A stretch of 64,000 bases of DNA from NCBI GenBank assembly GCA_023242925.1, contig CP096134.1, positions 3,305,501 through 3,369,500 of the forward strand, written 5' to 3'. The notes beneath the pieces were generated by a model, which saw only the letters and a program-made list of their open reading frames with translations, did no database searches and was not told the origin of the DNA. Of this stretch, positions 26,040 to 36,169 are shown one piece after another (the stretch's first letter is position 1; each line of letters starts with the position of its first letter). A program made the position numbers and the translations under genes. This stretch comes from Hyphomonadaceae bacterium JAD_PAG50586_4. GTDB lineage: Bacteria > Pseudomonadota > Alphaproteobacteria > Caulobacterales > Aquidulcibacteraceae.

Positions 26040-29000
26040 GCACGCGCCAGGCGCGCCGCGCCGCGGGCATCGCCCACACCGGCAACGTGCGCAACAGCAT
26101 GCCCCGCATAGCGAACGCCGGGCCCCGCAGCGCGCTACGCGCGATCGGACTGGTGAGACCATACGCGCGATGATGCGCTTCGCGCGCTGAGGAACCCGGG
26201 CGCTGTAAAGCCCGTATGATATCGGCCTGATTGCGTTGTTGTTCGCGGCGCATTTGCGCCCAGACCGGAGATGGCCGCGCGATTGCGCCCGACCGCACTT
26301 GATAGATCGTCTCGCACCAGACGCTGGCGTAACCTGCGGCGGCGTTCGGCCAGCTGAAAAGCTCGGCGCGTTCCAAGCCCGCTGCGATGAGCCTGTTGCG
26401 CGTGGCTGGATCGATGACTTCGTCCAAAGCGCGCGCCATTGAGCAATCATCCCCGGGCGTAATGGAGAGCGCCGCATCGCCTGCGACCTCCCCAGCGATG
26501 AACCGCGCGTGGTGATCACGGGGCATGCGCACGCCATTGCTTCGAGCAAGGGCAAGCCGAAGCCTTCGTATTGCGAGGGATAAACCAAAGCCACAGCGCC
26601 GCTATACGCCGCGCGGAGTTCGTCGTCCGGCGCTGCAAGGCGTTGGATCTTTGCGCCGCTGGTCAGAGCGCGGATCTCAGGCTCGATCGCGTCGGCCCCG
26701 CCAATACAGACGATTTCATACTGATCGCGCTGCGGCCAAGCTTGGAAAGCGCGGAAGAATTGCAGTGTATTTTTATAGCCCCGATAGCCGATGCGCTCAC
26801 CAACGAGAAGGAAATACGGCCGGGCGACGCCATGTTGCTGGCGGAATGCGGCGGCGTCCTCATGCGTCGCGGGCGTGAAGGTTTCCGGAACCGCGTTGGG
26901 GATCGCAACGGCGCTGGCCGGCGGCACTTCTGGAAACAGCGCCAGCAGATCATTCCTGGTGCTTTCGGAGACGCAAATGACGCGCGCCGCGTGGGCGATC
27001 GCCAAGTGCTTCTCGCGCCAAATTTGATCGTCGGTTGCGGCATCCAGCAATTCCGGAATGAAGTCATGCGCAACGAACACGGACGGCGTGCTGATCGCGC
27101 TGGTGTAGTAGGACGAGACGAACAGTTCGGCGCCCGCTTCGTCACACGCTTTCTGCACCAGAAACGCATCGGCGCCCGTGCGGCGCTCGTCCCAGGCGGG
27201 GATCGATTTGATGCGAAGACCCGGCAAACGCGGCGCCGTGCCCGCGCGATCAAGCAGGAGGATGTCGTCGGCGAAGCCGGACGTACGCCACTCCTCGAGC
27301 AGGCTGCGCCAGACGCGCGCGATGCCGCTGACCTGGTTGTGCTGAAAGAACACGCCGTCAACGACGATGCGCGCCTGTAGCCCCTTGGCGCGGCGAGGCG
27401 CAGGCGCGGCCTCGTCGCCGCCAAAGCGCCAGACGCCAGTATCGTCGACCGAGGCCAAGGGCGCGACACCCAGGCGGGAGGCGGACTCCACAAGCGTCTC
27501 GTCAGTCACCCAGGGAAAATAATCCCGCAGCGCCAGCGGGCCGCCCGCTTCGACGGCGCGCTGCAGCGCCCGCCAATGCTGCTCGGCGCCGGCATAGCCG
27601 TAATATTTTTCTTTGAATTGCGCCTGCTCCGGCGTGGCGTAGGCGAAATGCTGGAATACGGCGCCGATCGCTTCGGTCTCGTCATGCAGGATAGGCCGCG
27701 CGCGGCCGAGATCGAGCGGCGCACGGCGTGTACGCCGCATCAAAATCGGGGGTTCATGCGCCGCCCAATAATCGCCCGGCGCATAGCGCCACGCGCGCAG
27801 CCATTCCTGGTTGGGGTTTTGCGCGTAATTATAGCGCGTGCTGATCAGAGCTTCCGGCCCGACATAATAGTCACACCAGAAGTATGCAGCCGTTGCATCC
27901 GGCTGTGCGATGAAAGCGGCGCGGACGGCTTCGATCTGCACGCGCGTCCAGAGCTCGTCGGCATCGATTTGCCATAGGAGGCATGGCTCTTTGATGCTGG
28001 CGAGCGGCGCGGAGACCATTTCAAGCTTGCCATCCCAGAACTGGCCGAGCGGCTTGCGATAGAGGCTTATCTGACCGGGGTGCGCCGCGGCGATCTCATC
28101 GAGATAACCGCTGGTCCCATCATTGCTGCGGCCTTGCTCGTGAAAGGACGCGTCGATGCGCCCACCGGCTGCGACGCTCCATGCCGTATCGTGTACGAGG
28201 GATGCGACACCTTCGACGACATGCCAATGCCAGCGAAATGGCAAGCGTTTCAGCACATCGAGATGATAGCGGATGAACGGTTCGCCATTGAGTACAATGG
28301 TGAAGAAATGGACGGGCAGCGCCGGGTCTGTCTCTGCCGGCGGCATAGGATCACGCGCAACCGACAGTAATTGCGCCGCCGGGACAACAGGCGCCGCGCC
28401 CGCAGTTTTCGCGTCTTGGCGCAACTCTTCTGCCTGAACGCGATATTGCAACGCTTCGTTTTGAAATGCGGCCAGGCGCCGTTGCATCCAACCCGGCGTC
28501 TGGTACGGCGCGAATGCGTTCTGGATGGCGAAGACTTCGTGCTGGCCTTTACGCAGCTGGCTGGACTGGCCGCCGAGCGCGAACGAACTGACGACGCGAT
28601 CAATGCACCGGATTTTCAAATCGCGCGCATCCAGCATGCGAAGAAACCAGTCATAATCCGCGTGGATTTTGTAGCGGGTGTCGAACGCGCCGATGCGCTC
28701 AAACACACTCTTATGCGCGAAGGTGGCCTGATGCGGCAGACAGCCGCAAACCATGAAGTCCAACGCTTCAGCCGGCGGGGGAGGATGGAAGATGCTAATG
28801 TGACCGTCGCCGCGGCGGACCTCGATGCCGCCATACATCACATCGGCCGGCGCTTCCTGGAGGCGCTGCGCTACGTCAGCCAGCACGTTCTCGTCGATCA
28901 GATAATCATCGGCGCCCAGAAAAAGGATGTAATCGCCACGCGCGCGAGAGAGGCCCTTATTCATAGCGTCATAAATGCCGCGATCGGGCTCCGATACGAA

Positions 29001-29180
29001 CACGCTGACGCGACCGGAGAGACTCTCGACGATATTTTGCGTTCCATCCGTGGAGGCGCCGTCAATAACGACGTGCTCGACTTCTGAGTAGGTCTGCCTC
29101 AGAACGCTCTCAAGACAGGCGCCTATGTGCGCGGCGGCGTTCCGGCTCACCGTGATAACTGTAAATCTTGCCGGCACCAT
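26020..29180 (-). pseudogene. three-domain glycosyltransferase (GT2, GT2-like, GT4), apparent frameshift
   Basis: A very large fused enzyme of about 1,050 residues. Residues 1-215 are GT2 (FTVITVSRNAAAHIGACLES, VVIDGASTDGT, LGADDYLID). Residues about 285-590 hold a second GT-A-like unit with IDADELW. Residues about 625 to the end are GT4 (FFQHNQVSGIARVWRSLLEE, VCVSEST-like ICVSESTRNDLL, FLLVGERIGYRGYKNT, YPSQYEGFGLPLLEAMACACP). The frame breaks at about 26490-26500 (TCGCTGGGGAGG); one added base gives SSLGEVAGDAALSI and the GT4 tail runs to 26020. It is probably a sequencing deletion. It likely builds a repeat unit of the glycan. Confidence 0.85.
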
Positions 29181-29336
29181 GCCGCTCCTACTGCCCCAAC
29201 CTTTTGGTTAAATCTAGCCACGGCTTGGCAGGACACGAAAGCTTGCTAGGAGTTTGTGAATGCTTTTTGCACCTGCAGCGCCAGCAGCCCCTTGGCATGC
29301 ACCCCTCAAGGGGTATTCGACGGTCTCCTATCCATC

Positions 29337-29966
29337 ATGAACAAGCGGCTGATTGTCTGCGGAGGTGGAGAACGTTCGGGCAGCACCTGGCAATACAACG
29401 CGGTGCGCGCGTTACACGGCGCGGGTGTGTATGGGGCCTGGATCGACGATTATGAGCCGGGGCGGGCCGAAGCGGTGCACGTGATCAAAGCTCATACGCC
29501 AACCGCGACGGCGAATCTCCCTGCCGATGTGATCCTCACAGCTTACCGCGACTTGCGCGATGTCGTCGGTTCGATGATGCGCATGGAGTGGCTCGACCTC
29601 GCCGATGTCGCGGCCATCGACGCATTTCTTGACCGCTACCTGACGGCTCAAGAAGCCTGGCGTCAGCGTGCTGCGTACATCATGAAATACGAAGACATGG
29701 TCGCGCAACCCCGCGCTGAACTCGCGCGCCTCGCCGTGGCGCTGGATATTTCTCTTACGGCGAATGCGCTCGACGCCGCGCTTGATATGGTATCGGCGAT
29801 CAAACCCGCCGAAGCCACACCCGCAGGGGCCACAACGCGCTATGATCCAGAAACGCTGCTGCATGCGGGGCATCTATCAGACGGGCCACGGCAACTGGAT
29901 GATATGCTTAGAACCCGAATTGAGCTGCGTCACGAAGGATGGCTCCGCAGCAACGGTTACCTGTGA
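29337..29966 (+). CDS. sulfotransferase-family protein
   Basis: A 209-residue protein with the PAPS 5'-phosphosulfate-binding loop GGGERSGSTWQYNAV near residues 7-21. YRDLRDVVGSMMRMEW (about 64-80) matches the 3'-phosphate-binding RDPRDVVxS motif, and IMKYEDMVAQPRAELARLA is the usual YEDL segment. The ATG at 29337 places the loop at the N-terminus as expected. It lies among glycosyltransferases and FkbM genes, so it would sulfate the surface glycan, although the acceptor is unknown. Confidence 0.82.
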   Translation: MNKRLIVCGGGERSGSTWQYNAVRALHGAGVYGAWIDDYEPGRAEAVHVIKAHTPTATANLPADVILTAYRDLRDVVGSMMRMEWLDLADVAAIDAFLDRYLTAQEAWRQRAAYIMKYEDMVAQPRAELARLAVALDISLTANALDAALDMVSAIKPAEATPAGATTRYDPETLLHAGHLSDGPRQLDDMLRTRIELRHEGWLRSNGYL

Positions 29967-30099
29967 TCCTATCGCTCTCCCCACGGGCGAAAATGCACCA
30001 GGGCGGAGAGATTAGTGCCCGTGGCGGGGTGGACCCGCTAATGCTACCAGCAAAGCGCGCTGTAGGCACAGTGTGTGCGCGCGGGCGGTCGGACCATCC

Positions 30100-30948
30100 A
30101 TGTCAGCTTGGGACAACATAGAAAGCCGCCACATCCGCAACGTGCTGCGCAGTCAGCCCGATCTGGCCAGTTCCGCAAGCCTGCCCGAGGTGGAACACGC
30201 GCTGCTGAAACATCTTTGCGCGCACATTCCCGAGCGCATCGGCGTGGACGTGGGCGTGTTCCGCGGCGCTTACCTCAACCTGTTTCGGCAAGCTGGGTTT
30301 CGTGCGTTCGGTTTCGAGCCGATCCCAAGTCGCGTCGCCGAACTGCGCCGCAAATGGGCGCACGATCCGATGGTGACGATCGAGCGCGTCGCGCTCTCGG
30401 ACGAGGATGGTCTAGCCGATATTCACCTCGGCGACTGGAAAATTGCGGAGGAGCAGGCGCTCAATCCAGGCGACCTGTTCAATACACTCGAGCACCGCCC
30501 GGACAACGACGTGCTCACTTTCTCCGGCGCGCTTTCCGTGGTTCGGCGGCGGCTTGCTTGGTTCGTCGAAGCCGGTCTGATCCCGCGCGACATTGGCGTG
30601 CTGAAGATCGACGCCGAGGGGCATGACCTGGCGGTGCTGCGGGGCGCGTGGCCGCACCTCGGTCGCGTCACGCTGTGCGAGTACTGGAGCAGTGATTTTC
30701 TGTTCAGCGGCGGCGCGGCGAAGAACGATCTTTCGCATTATGAAGACTTCTTCGCCGACAAGGCCGATATGCAAGCCCTGGTGCTTGGCCGTGACGCCGC
30801 GCATCCGGCCCTATTCTATCAGGTTAACCCGCGCGAGACCGCGCGCAATTCCTGGGGCAATATTCTGTTTACGACCGACGCAGCCCTGTTCGCCGAGGCC
30901 ACCGCCTGGTGCGAAAAGATTATCGGCGCGCACGCGGCAAGGGTCTAG
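30100..30948 (+). CDS. FkbM-family methyltransferase
   Basis: A 282-residue SAM-dependent methyltransferase of the FkbM family. It shows IGVDVGVFRGAYLNLFRQ, GFEPIPSRVAELRRKW, RVALSDEDGLADIHLG and VLKIDAEGHDLAVLRGAW, the standard FkbM blocks in order. The ATG at 30100 is chosen over an earlier in-frame ATG at 30073. It is 8 bp upstream of a GT2 gene. FkbM members methylate hydroxyls of sugars or glycosides, so O-methylation of the glycan is likely. Confidence 0.88.
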   Translation: MSAWDNIESRHIRNVLRSQPDLASSASLPEVEHALLKHLCAHIPERIGVDVGVFRGAYLNLFRQAGFRAFGFEPIPSRVAELRRKWAHDPMVTIERVALSDEDGLADIHLGDWKIAEEQALNPGDLFNTLEHRPDNDVLTFSGALSVVRRRLAWFVEAGLIPRDIGVLKIDAEGHDLAVLRGAWPHLGRVTLCEYWSSDFLFSGGAAKNDLSHYEDFFADKADMQALVLGRDAAHPALFYQVNPRETARNSWGNILFTTDAALFAEATAWCEKIIGAHAARV

Positions 30949-30956
30949 GAGCGGTG

Positions 30957-32117
30957 ATGGATCAGGACGCCATGAAAGGGAGCGCATCGCCAATTGAGAG
31001 TAGAGGCGCCGAAAACGGGCCGCGGCTGCACGCGCCGCGCGTCAGCATCATAATCACCAATTTCAATTATCGCGATTATGTCGGGGAGGCGATCCGCTCC
31101 GCCTTCGCGCAAACCTATCCGAACATCGAAGTCGTGGTGGTGGATGACGTGTCCACGGACGACAGCATCGATGTGATCACGGAGCATTTGCGCGGACGCG
31201 ACAATGCTTACTTGTACCGGCGCGTCTTCAATGGCGGCCAGGGCGCGGCGTTTCTGGATGGCCTGCGTAACTCGAGCGGTGAGTTCGTGTGCTTCCTTGA
31301 CGCCGACGACCTGTTGATGCCGGAATTCTGCGCCGCGCATGTGTATCTGCATCTGGCGATCCCCCAGCAGATCGCCTTCACCTCAACGGACCTCGCTCAC
31401 ATCACCAAGACTGGCGCGGTTTCCGCCGGTAGTTCGGGTAATATACGCCACGCCTTTACGCAGGCCCAACCGGCGGATTTCGTTACGCTGCCGAAGGTGC
31501 AAATTTCCAAGGAGGTTGACGAGGTCCTCGAGCGGCATCGGCCAAGCGGGCGGCTCGTCTATCTGCCGCCGAGCAAGGTCGGCTATCATTGGGCTTCTTG
31601 CTCTGGGCTGATGTTCAAGCGCGCGGCACTCGAACTGGTCGCGTTCGACGATGGGCTTGCGCCAACGCGGCTGAGCGCTGACTTCTACATAACGCTGACG
31701 CATCTCATCTCGGGCAGCGCGATTTTGGACACCAGGCTCGGCGGCTATCGCATCCACGGCAAAAACGGCTATTCGTCTGAAACCCATCTCGACGGTATCG
31801 ACACTAGCCGCCGCACGCCCAGCGTCTTCTATCAGGACATCCTGCAGCGCTTCGTGCGCCTCATGGTCACGACCGAGTTCGAGCATTTCTGGGGCGTGCT
31901 CGGCAAAGGCTGGCGCTATCACGAAGTGCTTGGGGCCTTACACACTTATATCCACCAGTTCGATCGCGACCGGCTTTATCCCAAACTGATCGAGAACGAA
32001 ATTCTTGACGGTTGGGATGTGTTCGCGGCTCGCGTCGGCTACGATCATGCGCGCTGGATCTTAAATGGCATACTCGGCGTACCGGACAGCGAGCTGCGCG
32101 GACGGGGCATTGATTGA
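30957..32117 (+). CDS. glycosyltransferase family 2
   Basis: A 386-residue GT2 enzyme with RVSIIITNFNYRDYVGEAIRSA, VVVVDDVSTDDSIDV and the DxD block FVCFLDADDLLMPEF. The long C-terminal extension (about 200 residues) contains GGYRIHGKNGYSSE, typical of sugar-acceptor regions in these enzymes. The stop overlaps the TTG start of the next glycosyltransferase. It is soluble, with no transmembrane helix. Donor and acceptor are unknown. Confidence 0.88.
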   Translation: MDQDAMKGSASPIESRGAENGPRLHAPRVSIIITNFNYRDYVGEAIRSAFAQTYPNIEVVVVDDVSTDDSIDVITEHLRGRDNAYLYRRVFNGGQGAAFLDGLRNSSGEFVCFLDADDLLMPEFCAAHVYLHLAIPQQIAFTSTDLAHITKTGAVSAGSSGNIRHAFTQAQPADFVTLPKVQISKEVDEVLERHRPSGRLVYLPPSKVGYHWASCSGLMFKRAALELVAFDDGLAPTRLSADFYITLTHLISGSAILDTRLGGYRIHGKNGYSSETHLDGIDTSRRTPSVFYQDILQRFVRLMVTTEFEHFWGVLGKGWRYHEVLGALHTYIHQFDRDRLYPKLIENEILDGWDVFAARVGYDHARWILNGILGVPDSELRGRGID

Positions 32118-33759
32118 CGCGCCGCATTTCGATCCTGGACTCCGGCCTATTCAGCACCGGTTCTCACAATTTCAACTATTGCTTGGCGCTCTGCAAAGAG
32201 CTGCGCGAACGCGCCTGCGACGTCGCACTCTTTGCTTTCCTTCACGCTGATCCCAATGTCGTCGCGGCGACCGGGGCCATCCCACATTTCACGCAGTTGC
32301 TGTGGAACCGCGTCGACACAGGCACGCCGTTCGATGAGGAGTTGAACTGGCGTGTGCTGAACGACATTTTCGAGGCCGACCTCCACGCGCTTGGGGGTGC
32401 CATTACCGGCGCAGATCGCGTGCTGGTGATTCCAAACATCCTCCAGCATCAAATCGCAGGCTTCGCGCGCTGGTATCGTGCCCTGCCTGATGCCGACAAG
32501 CCCTCGGTCTTACTCAATCTCATGTTCTACCCCCGCTGGACAGCATGGGCGGACCAGGCGGTGCGTGGAGCGGAGTTTTATCTGCGCGCGGTGGAAGACG
32601 TGCGGCCCTGGCTCGGTTCGCGCATCACCCTTTGCGCAGAGAACCGCGATATTGCCGGCTATTACACAAAATTGCTCGGCGCGCCGGTTGACGTAACGCC
32701 GATCCCCACCGAGCCGCCTGCCCGCTTGCGACGGCCGGAAGGTGGGCCTGTGCGCGTCGGTTTCCTCGGCTACGCCAAGAACGAAAAAGGCTTCTTCCTG
32801 TTGCCGGAGGCGCTGCGACACGCGTTCCGCCGGCGGCGCGACTTCCGGGCGCTGGTGCAGATACACCATCACAGTGCGGAGCCCGAGACGGTGGCGGCCG
32901 ATCATGCGCTGAGCCAGATGGATGGCGTTGACATTGTACGCGGCAATGTCGGAACTGCGTTCTACCAGGCGCTGTTCGCCAGCTGCGATGTCATGCTCCT
33001 GCCCTATGATCCGTTTCACTACAGTACGCGCGGCTCCGGTGTGCTTTCGGAAGCGATCGCCTACGCCAAGCCGATTGTGGGAACCGAACACACTTGGCCG
33101 GCGCAAGCGATCCGCCATGATGAGTGCGCGGGCATCGTCTGTGAGTTTGAGAGCCGCGCGTTGGGGAAGCGATGCTGCAGGCGCTGAACTCGCTTCCGGC
33201 TTTAACGCATCGCGCGCAAGAGATCTCGCGGCAATGGCTCTCCGCGCACAGCGTGGCCGCCTATTGCGACACGATTGAAACCATTGGCGGATGGCGCTCG
33301 GGGCCAAACGCCGCGCGCAACGCGAAGCCCGGGCCTGAACTTGACAGCGCCTTCCCCGTTTGGCCGCACCAAGACATGTCTGCACTGCCGCAGAGCCAAG
33401 AGGCTTATGCGCATGGGCACAATGGACTGCATTGGCGCGATGACGGCAGCGCCCGGCTCACGGCCCCGCAAGGCCAAATCGGGTTGATGACGCCAGCTGT
33501 AGCTGCGCCCCTGCGACTGGAACTCACCATTTCAGCCGGTTCGGCTGAAGCTCGCGGCGCCGCGCACTTTACGCTGAACGGTTTTGAGCTGGGCGTTGCG
33601 CGCTTGGCATCTGATCCGCAGACTCTTTCGATGCCGCTGCCGCGCGCGCATATATCGGCGGCGCTGCCTTGCTTGTTGCAGATTAAGCTCAGCGACGGCG
33701 CAGACCACTTGGTTGTTCATGGCGCACGGTTCGCGACGGCTCGAACGCCGTTGCGTTAG
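32114..33759 (+). pseudogene. glycosyltransferase with C-terminal beta domain, apparent frameshift
   Basis: Starts at a TTG overlapping the previous stop. The first frame is GT4-like: SGLFSTGSHNFNYCLALCK, then VRVGFLGYAKNEKGFFLLPE, LLPYDPFHYSTRGSGVLSEAI (about 20 residues, split between halves) and IVGTEHTWPA. It breaks at 33161-33166 (TTGGGGAAGCG). Adding one G gives LGEAMLQALNSLPALTHRAQ, and the second frame runs to 33759. The last 130 residues look like a beta-sandwich (LRLELTISAGSAEARGAAHF). The repaired length is about 548 residues. Confidence 0.82.
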
Positions 33760-34423
33760 GCGTTGCGGCGCGTCAAACGCTCGACGTTCTGCGCGTGCGA
33801 CGCCAACTGATCTTCGATCAATTGTAGCCGTGCTTCCAATCTGGACATCGATCGATCGGCGTTTTCGAGCTTCGCCAGTCGATCGCCGATGCTTCCGATT
33901 CCGGCTTTGAATTGACCGAGAACACCCTTGAGCTCATCCGCCTGGCCATCGCGTTCCAGCGCCGCCAGCGCATTTTCCAGAGCATTGAGGCGATGCGCAA
34001 TTTGGTCGAGCACGGCAGCCGCCTCCGAACGCGAACCAGCTTCAACGCGCTCCAACTTCGCCGCTAGGCGGGCGACATTGATATCGCTGGCTTGCAGTTG
34101 TGTGGCGAGGTGCGCCAGCCGGCTGCTGGATGGCGCCTGCGGCGGTGGCAGCTCGATCGCGAGGCCAATCATGCGCGCGACAATGATCGACATTAGCAAT
34201 GCCGCGCCAAGCATGATGACGCTTATGATCACAAGCTTGGCGGCCACGCTCAGAAGCGGCGCATAGGCAGCCACCGCTACGACGAGGATCGAAAGCGCGG
34301 CGAGCGCCACACACGCCTGAATGCGTCGGCTTCGCAGAAGCAGATCTAAGTGCCCAAACACGACCGTCCCCACCATTCTGGCTGGAAGGTTTTGAAACTA
34401 AAGGAGATATGGCCAATGTCCAT
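33756..34423 (-). pseudogene. membrane protein with coiled-coil tail, apparent frameshift near start
   Basis: The better start is the ATG at 34423 (MDIGHISFSFKTFQPEWWG), preceded by GGAG at good spacing. The frame breaks at about 34363-34370 (TGTTTGGGC), and one added T joins it to FGHLDLLLRSRRIQACVAL. Two transmembrane helices follow (VALAALSILVVAVAAYAPLL and VIISVIMLGAALLMSIIVA). A long coiled-coil tail comes next (LATQLQASDINVARLAAKLE, RLNALENALAALERDG, IGDRLAKLENADRSMSRLEA). The last four bases overlap the convergent glycosyltransferase stop. Function is unknown; it could be a scaffold near the exporter. Confidence 0.6.
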
Positions 34424-34514
34424 CGCCGTCTCCGGATGGAGGTTGCGCCAAGCGGAGCCGCCGTTCAAAATCCCCTGAAACGCCAAAGACGCCGGCTGAA
34501 GCGCCTGGGCGGCC

Positions 34515-35225
34515 TCAACTAAGTTGTTGATTCCAATGGATGGGCCCTAGTTTCAAGTCCTTTCGCATAAACGCGACATCGAGCTGCTTTATCTCGCCCG
34601 TGGACGGCGCCCTCCAACTTCCTACGATGTCCGTTATGCAAAATCCAAGGTCGTCCAACCAATTGCTCATCTCCAACAAGGTGCGCGCCTCAGCAGTCAC
34701 CCGCGGGACAGTCAATTCCAGAATGATAAAGTCGCACGCTGTCTTGAGCGTGTGCATTGCACCAGAAATCACCAAATGCTCGGCAAACTGAACATCGGCC
34801 TTGAGTAAGCAGCGGCCAGTCAGACGCCGTTCCGTCACAAGAATATCGACGGTGCTGACTTGAACTTTAACTTCATTAGCCTTGTTCTCGACAGCCACTA
34901 ACGAAGAACCATAAAGGTCTTTGGATACGCTCAGCATGAGCTCGCCAGGCTTGTCGGCGATGGCGACTTTAACTCGCTCCATGCATGGCTTTTCCCAGGC
35001 CTCCGCGTAGCTCTCAAATAAAGGATCACACAAAAGAAATTTTGCGTCGGTAAACACCTCGGAAACCGTGCCCGACCAGATGCCGGTAGAGGCGCCGACA
35101 TCGATCACATAATCCGGCCTCCAGCCGCGTGCATTGAGACGCGCACAAAACTGATACACTTCTCTAAAGTTCGGCAAAATGTGGCCGGGCGGCTGAAGAT
35201 CAACGTATTCTGGCGGCACGCGCAC
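34515..35225 (-). CDS. FkbM-family methyltransferase (second copy)
   Basis: A 236-residue methyltransferase. YVIDVGASTGIWSGTVSEVF is the SAM-binding part, and FLLCDPLFESY, RVKVAIADKPGELMLSVS and DYxLLKADVQFAEHLVI-like LLKADVQFAEHLV (instead of the usual LKIDVQG) follow. The C-terminus has CDFIILELTVPR and QLDVAFMRKD. By eye it is richer in A/T than its neighbours, a possible sign of separate acquisition. It is divergent from the lipoprotein gene at 35294. The acceptor sugar is unknown. Confidence 0.85.
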   Translation of the reverse strand: MRVPPEYVDLQPPGHILPNFREVYQFCARLNARGWRPDYVIDVGASTGIWSGTVSEVFTDAKFLLCDPLFESYAEAWEKPCMERVKVAIADKPGELMLSVSKDLYGSSLVAVENKANEVKVQVSTVDILVTERRLTGRCLLKADVQFAEHLVISGAMHTLKTACDFIILELTVPRVTAEARTLLEMSNWLDDLGFCITDIVGSWRAPSTGEIKQLDVAFMRKDLKLGPIHWNQQLS

Positions 35226-35293
35226 TCCCAGTGTGGCTATATCGATTTTCTTCGGTTAGGCCTGAAATGCGGTCAAGTCTATCGAGGACGAGA

Positions 35294-35872
35294 ATGCCGC
35301 GCTGGATAGGGGACGAACTCTTGCGGAAACTCATTCTGAGCTGCCTGGTCGCGGTGCTTGCGGCCTGCGGTCAATCTTCGCAACCGGCTGACACAGCGCC
35401 GGCCGACACAGCGCCGGCGGAACAGCTGCCGCCGTGGCGTGTCGAACTCACGGAGAATCCGGCCGTGATCCGCCCCTTTTCCCCTGTTCAGGGCTTGGCG
35501 CCGCTGCCGGACGGCACCGTTTCCGACGCAGGCGCCGATGTCGCCCAGATTTCAACCCCCGCCCCAGTCGGCGCCTGGGCGGCGATGCTGATCACAGGTC
35601 CCGACGGCGACCAAAGCGGAACCGCGCTGCGCATTCATGTTCAGGTCGAAAGCGGGGCGCTGATTTTGGCGAGCACGTATGCGGGCGCCGACCCCAATTC
35701 GATCACCATCAGCGAAACCGTGCAGGCAGGCAGCGAGGCCATTGTGTACTTGCCGCTGGACCGCACCGGCAATCCGGCGCTCATCGTCGCGAACGGCAGC
35801 TCCTCAGGCGCGAGTCTCGGTTCGATTTCGAAGATTGATCTGGTCGGACCGCCCCCGGCTGCAACCAACTGA
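35294..35872 (+). CDS. small lipoprotein
   Basis: A 192-residue lipoprotein with a signal peptide ending in lipobox VLAAC, around residues 19-23. A duplicated ADTAP repeat follows directly. The mature part is beta-rich with no recognised domain (SGTALRIHVQVESGALILAS, AIVYLPLDRTGNPALIVANG). The ATG at 35294 is chosen; a TTG at 35321 is possible. It lies alone between an FkbM gene and the exporter genes. A structural or surface role is possible. Confidence 0.65.
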   Translation: MPRWIGDELLRKLILSCLVAVLAACGQSSQPADTAPADTAPAEQLPPWRVELTENPAVIRPFSPVQGLAPLPDGTVSDAGADVAQISTPAPVGAWAAMLITGPDGDQSGTALRIHVQVESGALILASTYAGADPNSITISETVQAGSEAIVYLPLDRTGNPALIVANGSSSGASLGSISKIDLVGPPPAATN

Positions 35873-36169
35873 CGACAGCGTTTCGCCGAAAGTGTTCCCC
35901 AAGCGCTGACCAGCCAAGAGCGCTAGTGAACATTCGCGGATTCGCTAACCTGACGCCTGCGAACTCCTACATCTGAAGCTAGATTCCGGCGCAACTTGCG
36001 CTCCCAATGCTCGCGAGCAGCTCGAATTTTCGCGCTCTGATCGCTCGATCGGGCTGGTTGCGACCGGGTGATTCAGCAGCGTTATCGGGGGTTTGTTTCC
36101 GATCGCGCCGTGTGGTCTGCTGTCGTGCATGGTCGGTTCACTTCCGCGGAACCGCCGATCAGCGCTCGG
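35873..36169 (+). other. intergenic region between lipoprotein and exporter genes
   Basis: 297 bp between convergent genes. It contains an imperfect inverted repeat, CGGTTC...GAACCG (36134-36154), close to the end of the ABC gene, but no clear T-run on the minus strand. No gene is evident. Confidence 0.4.
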
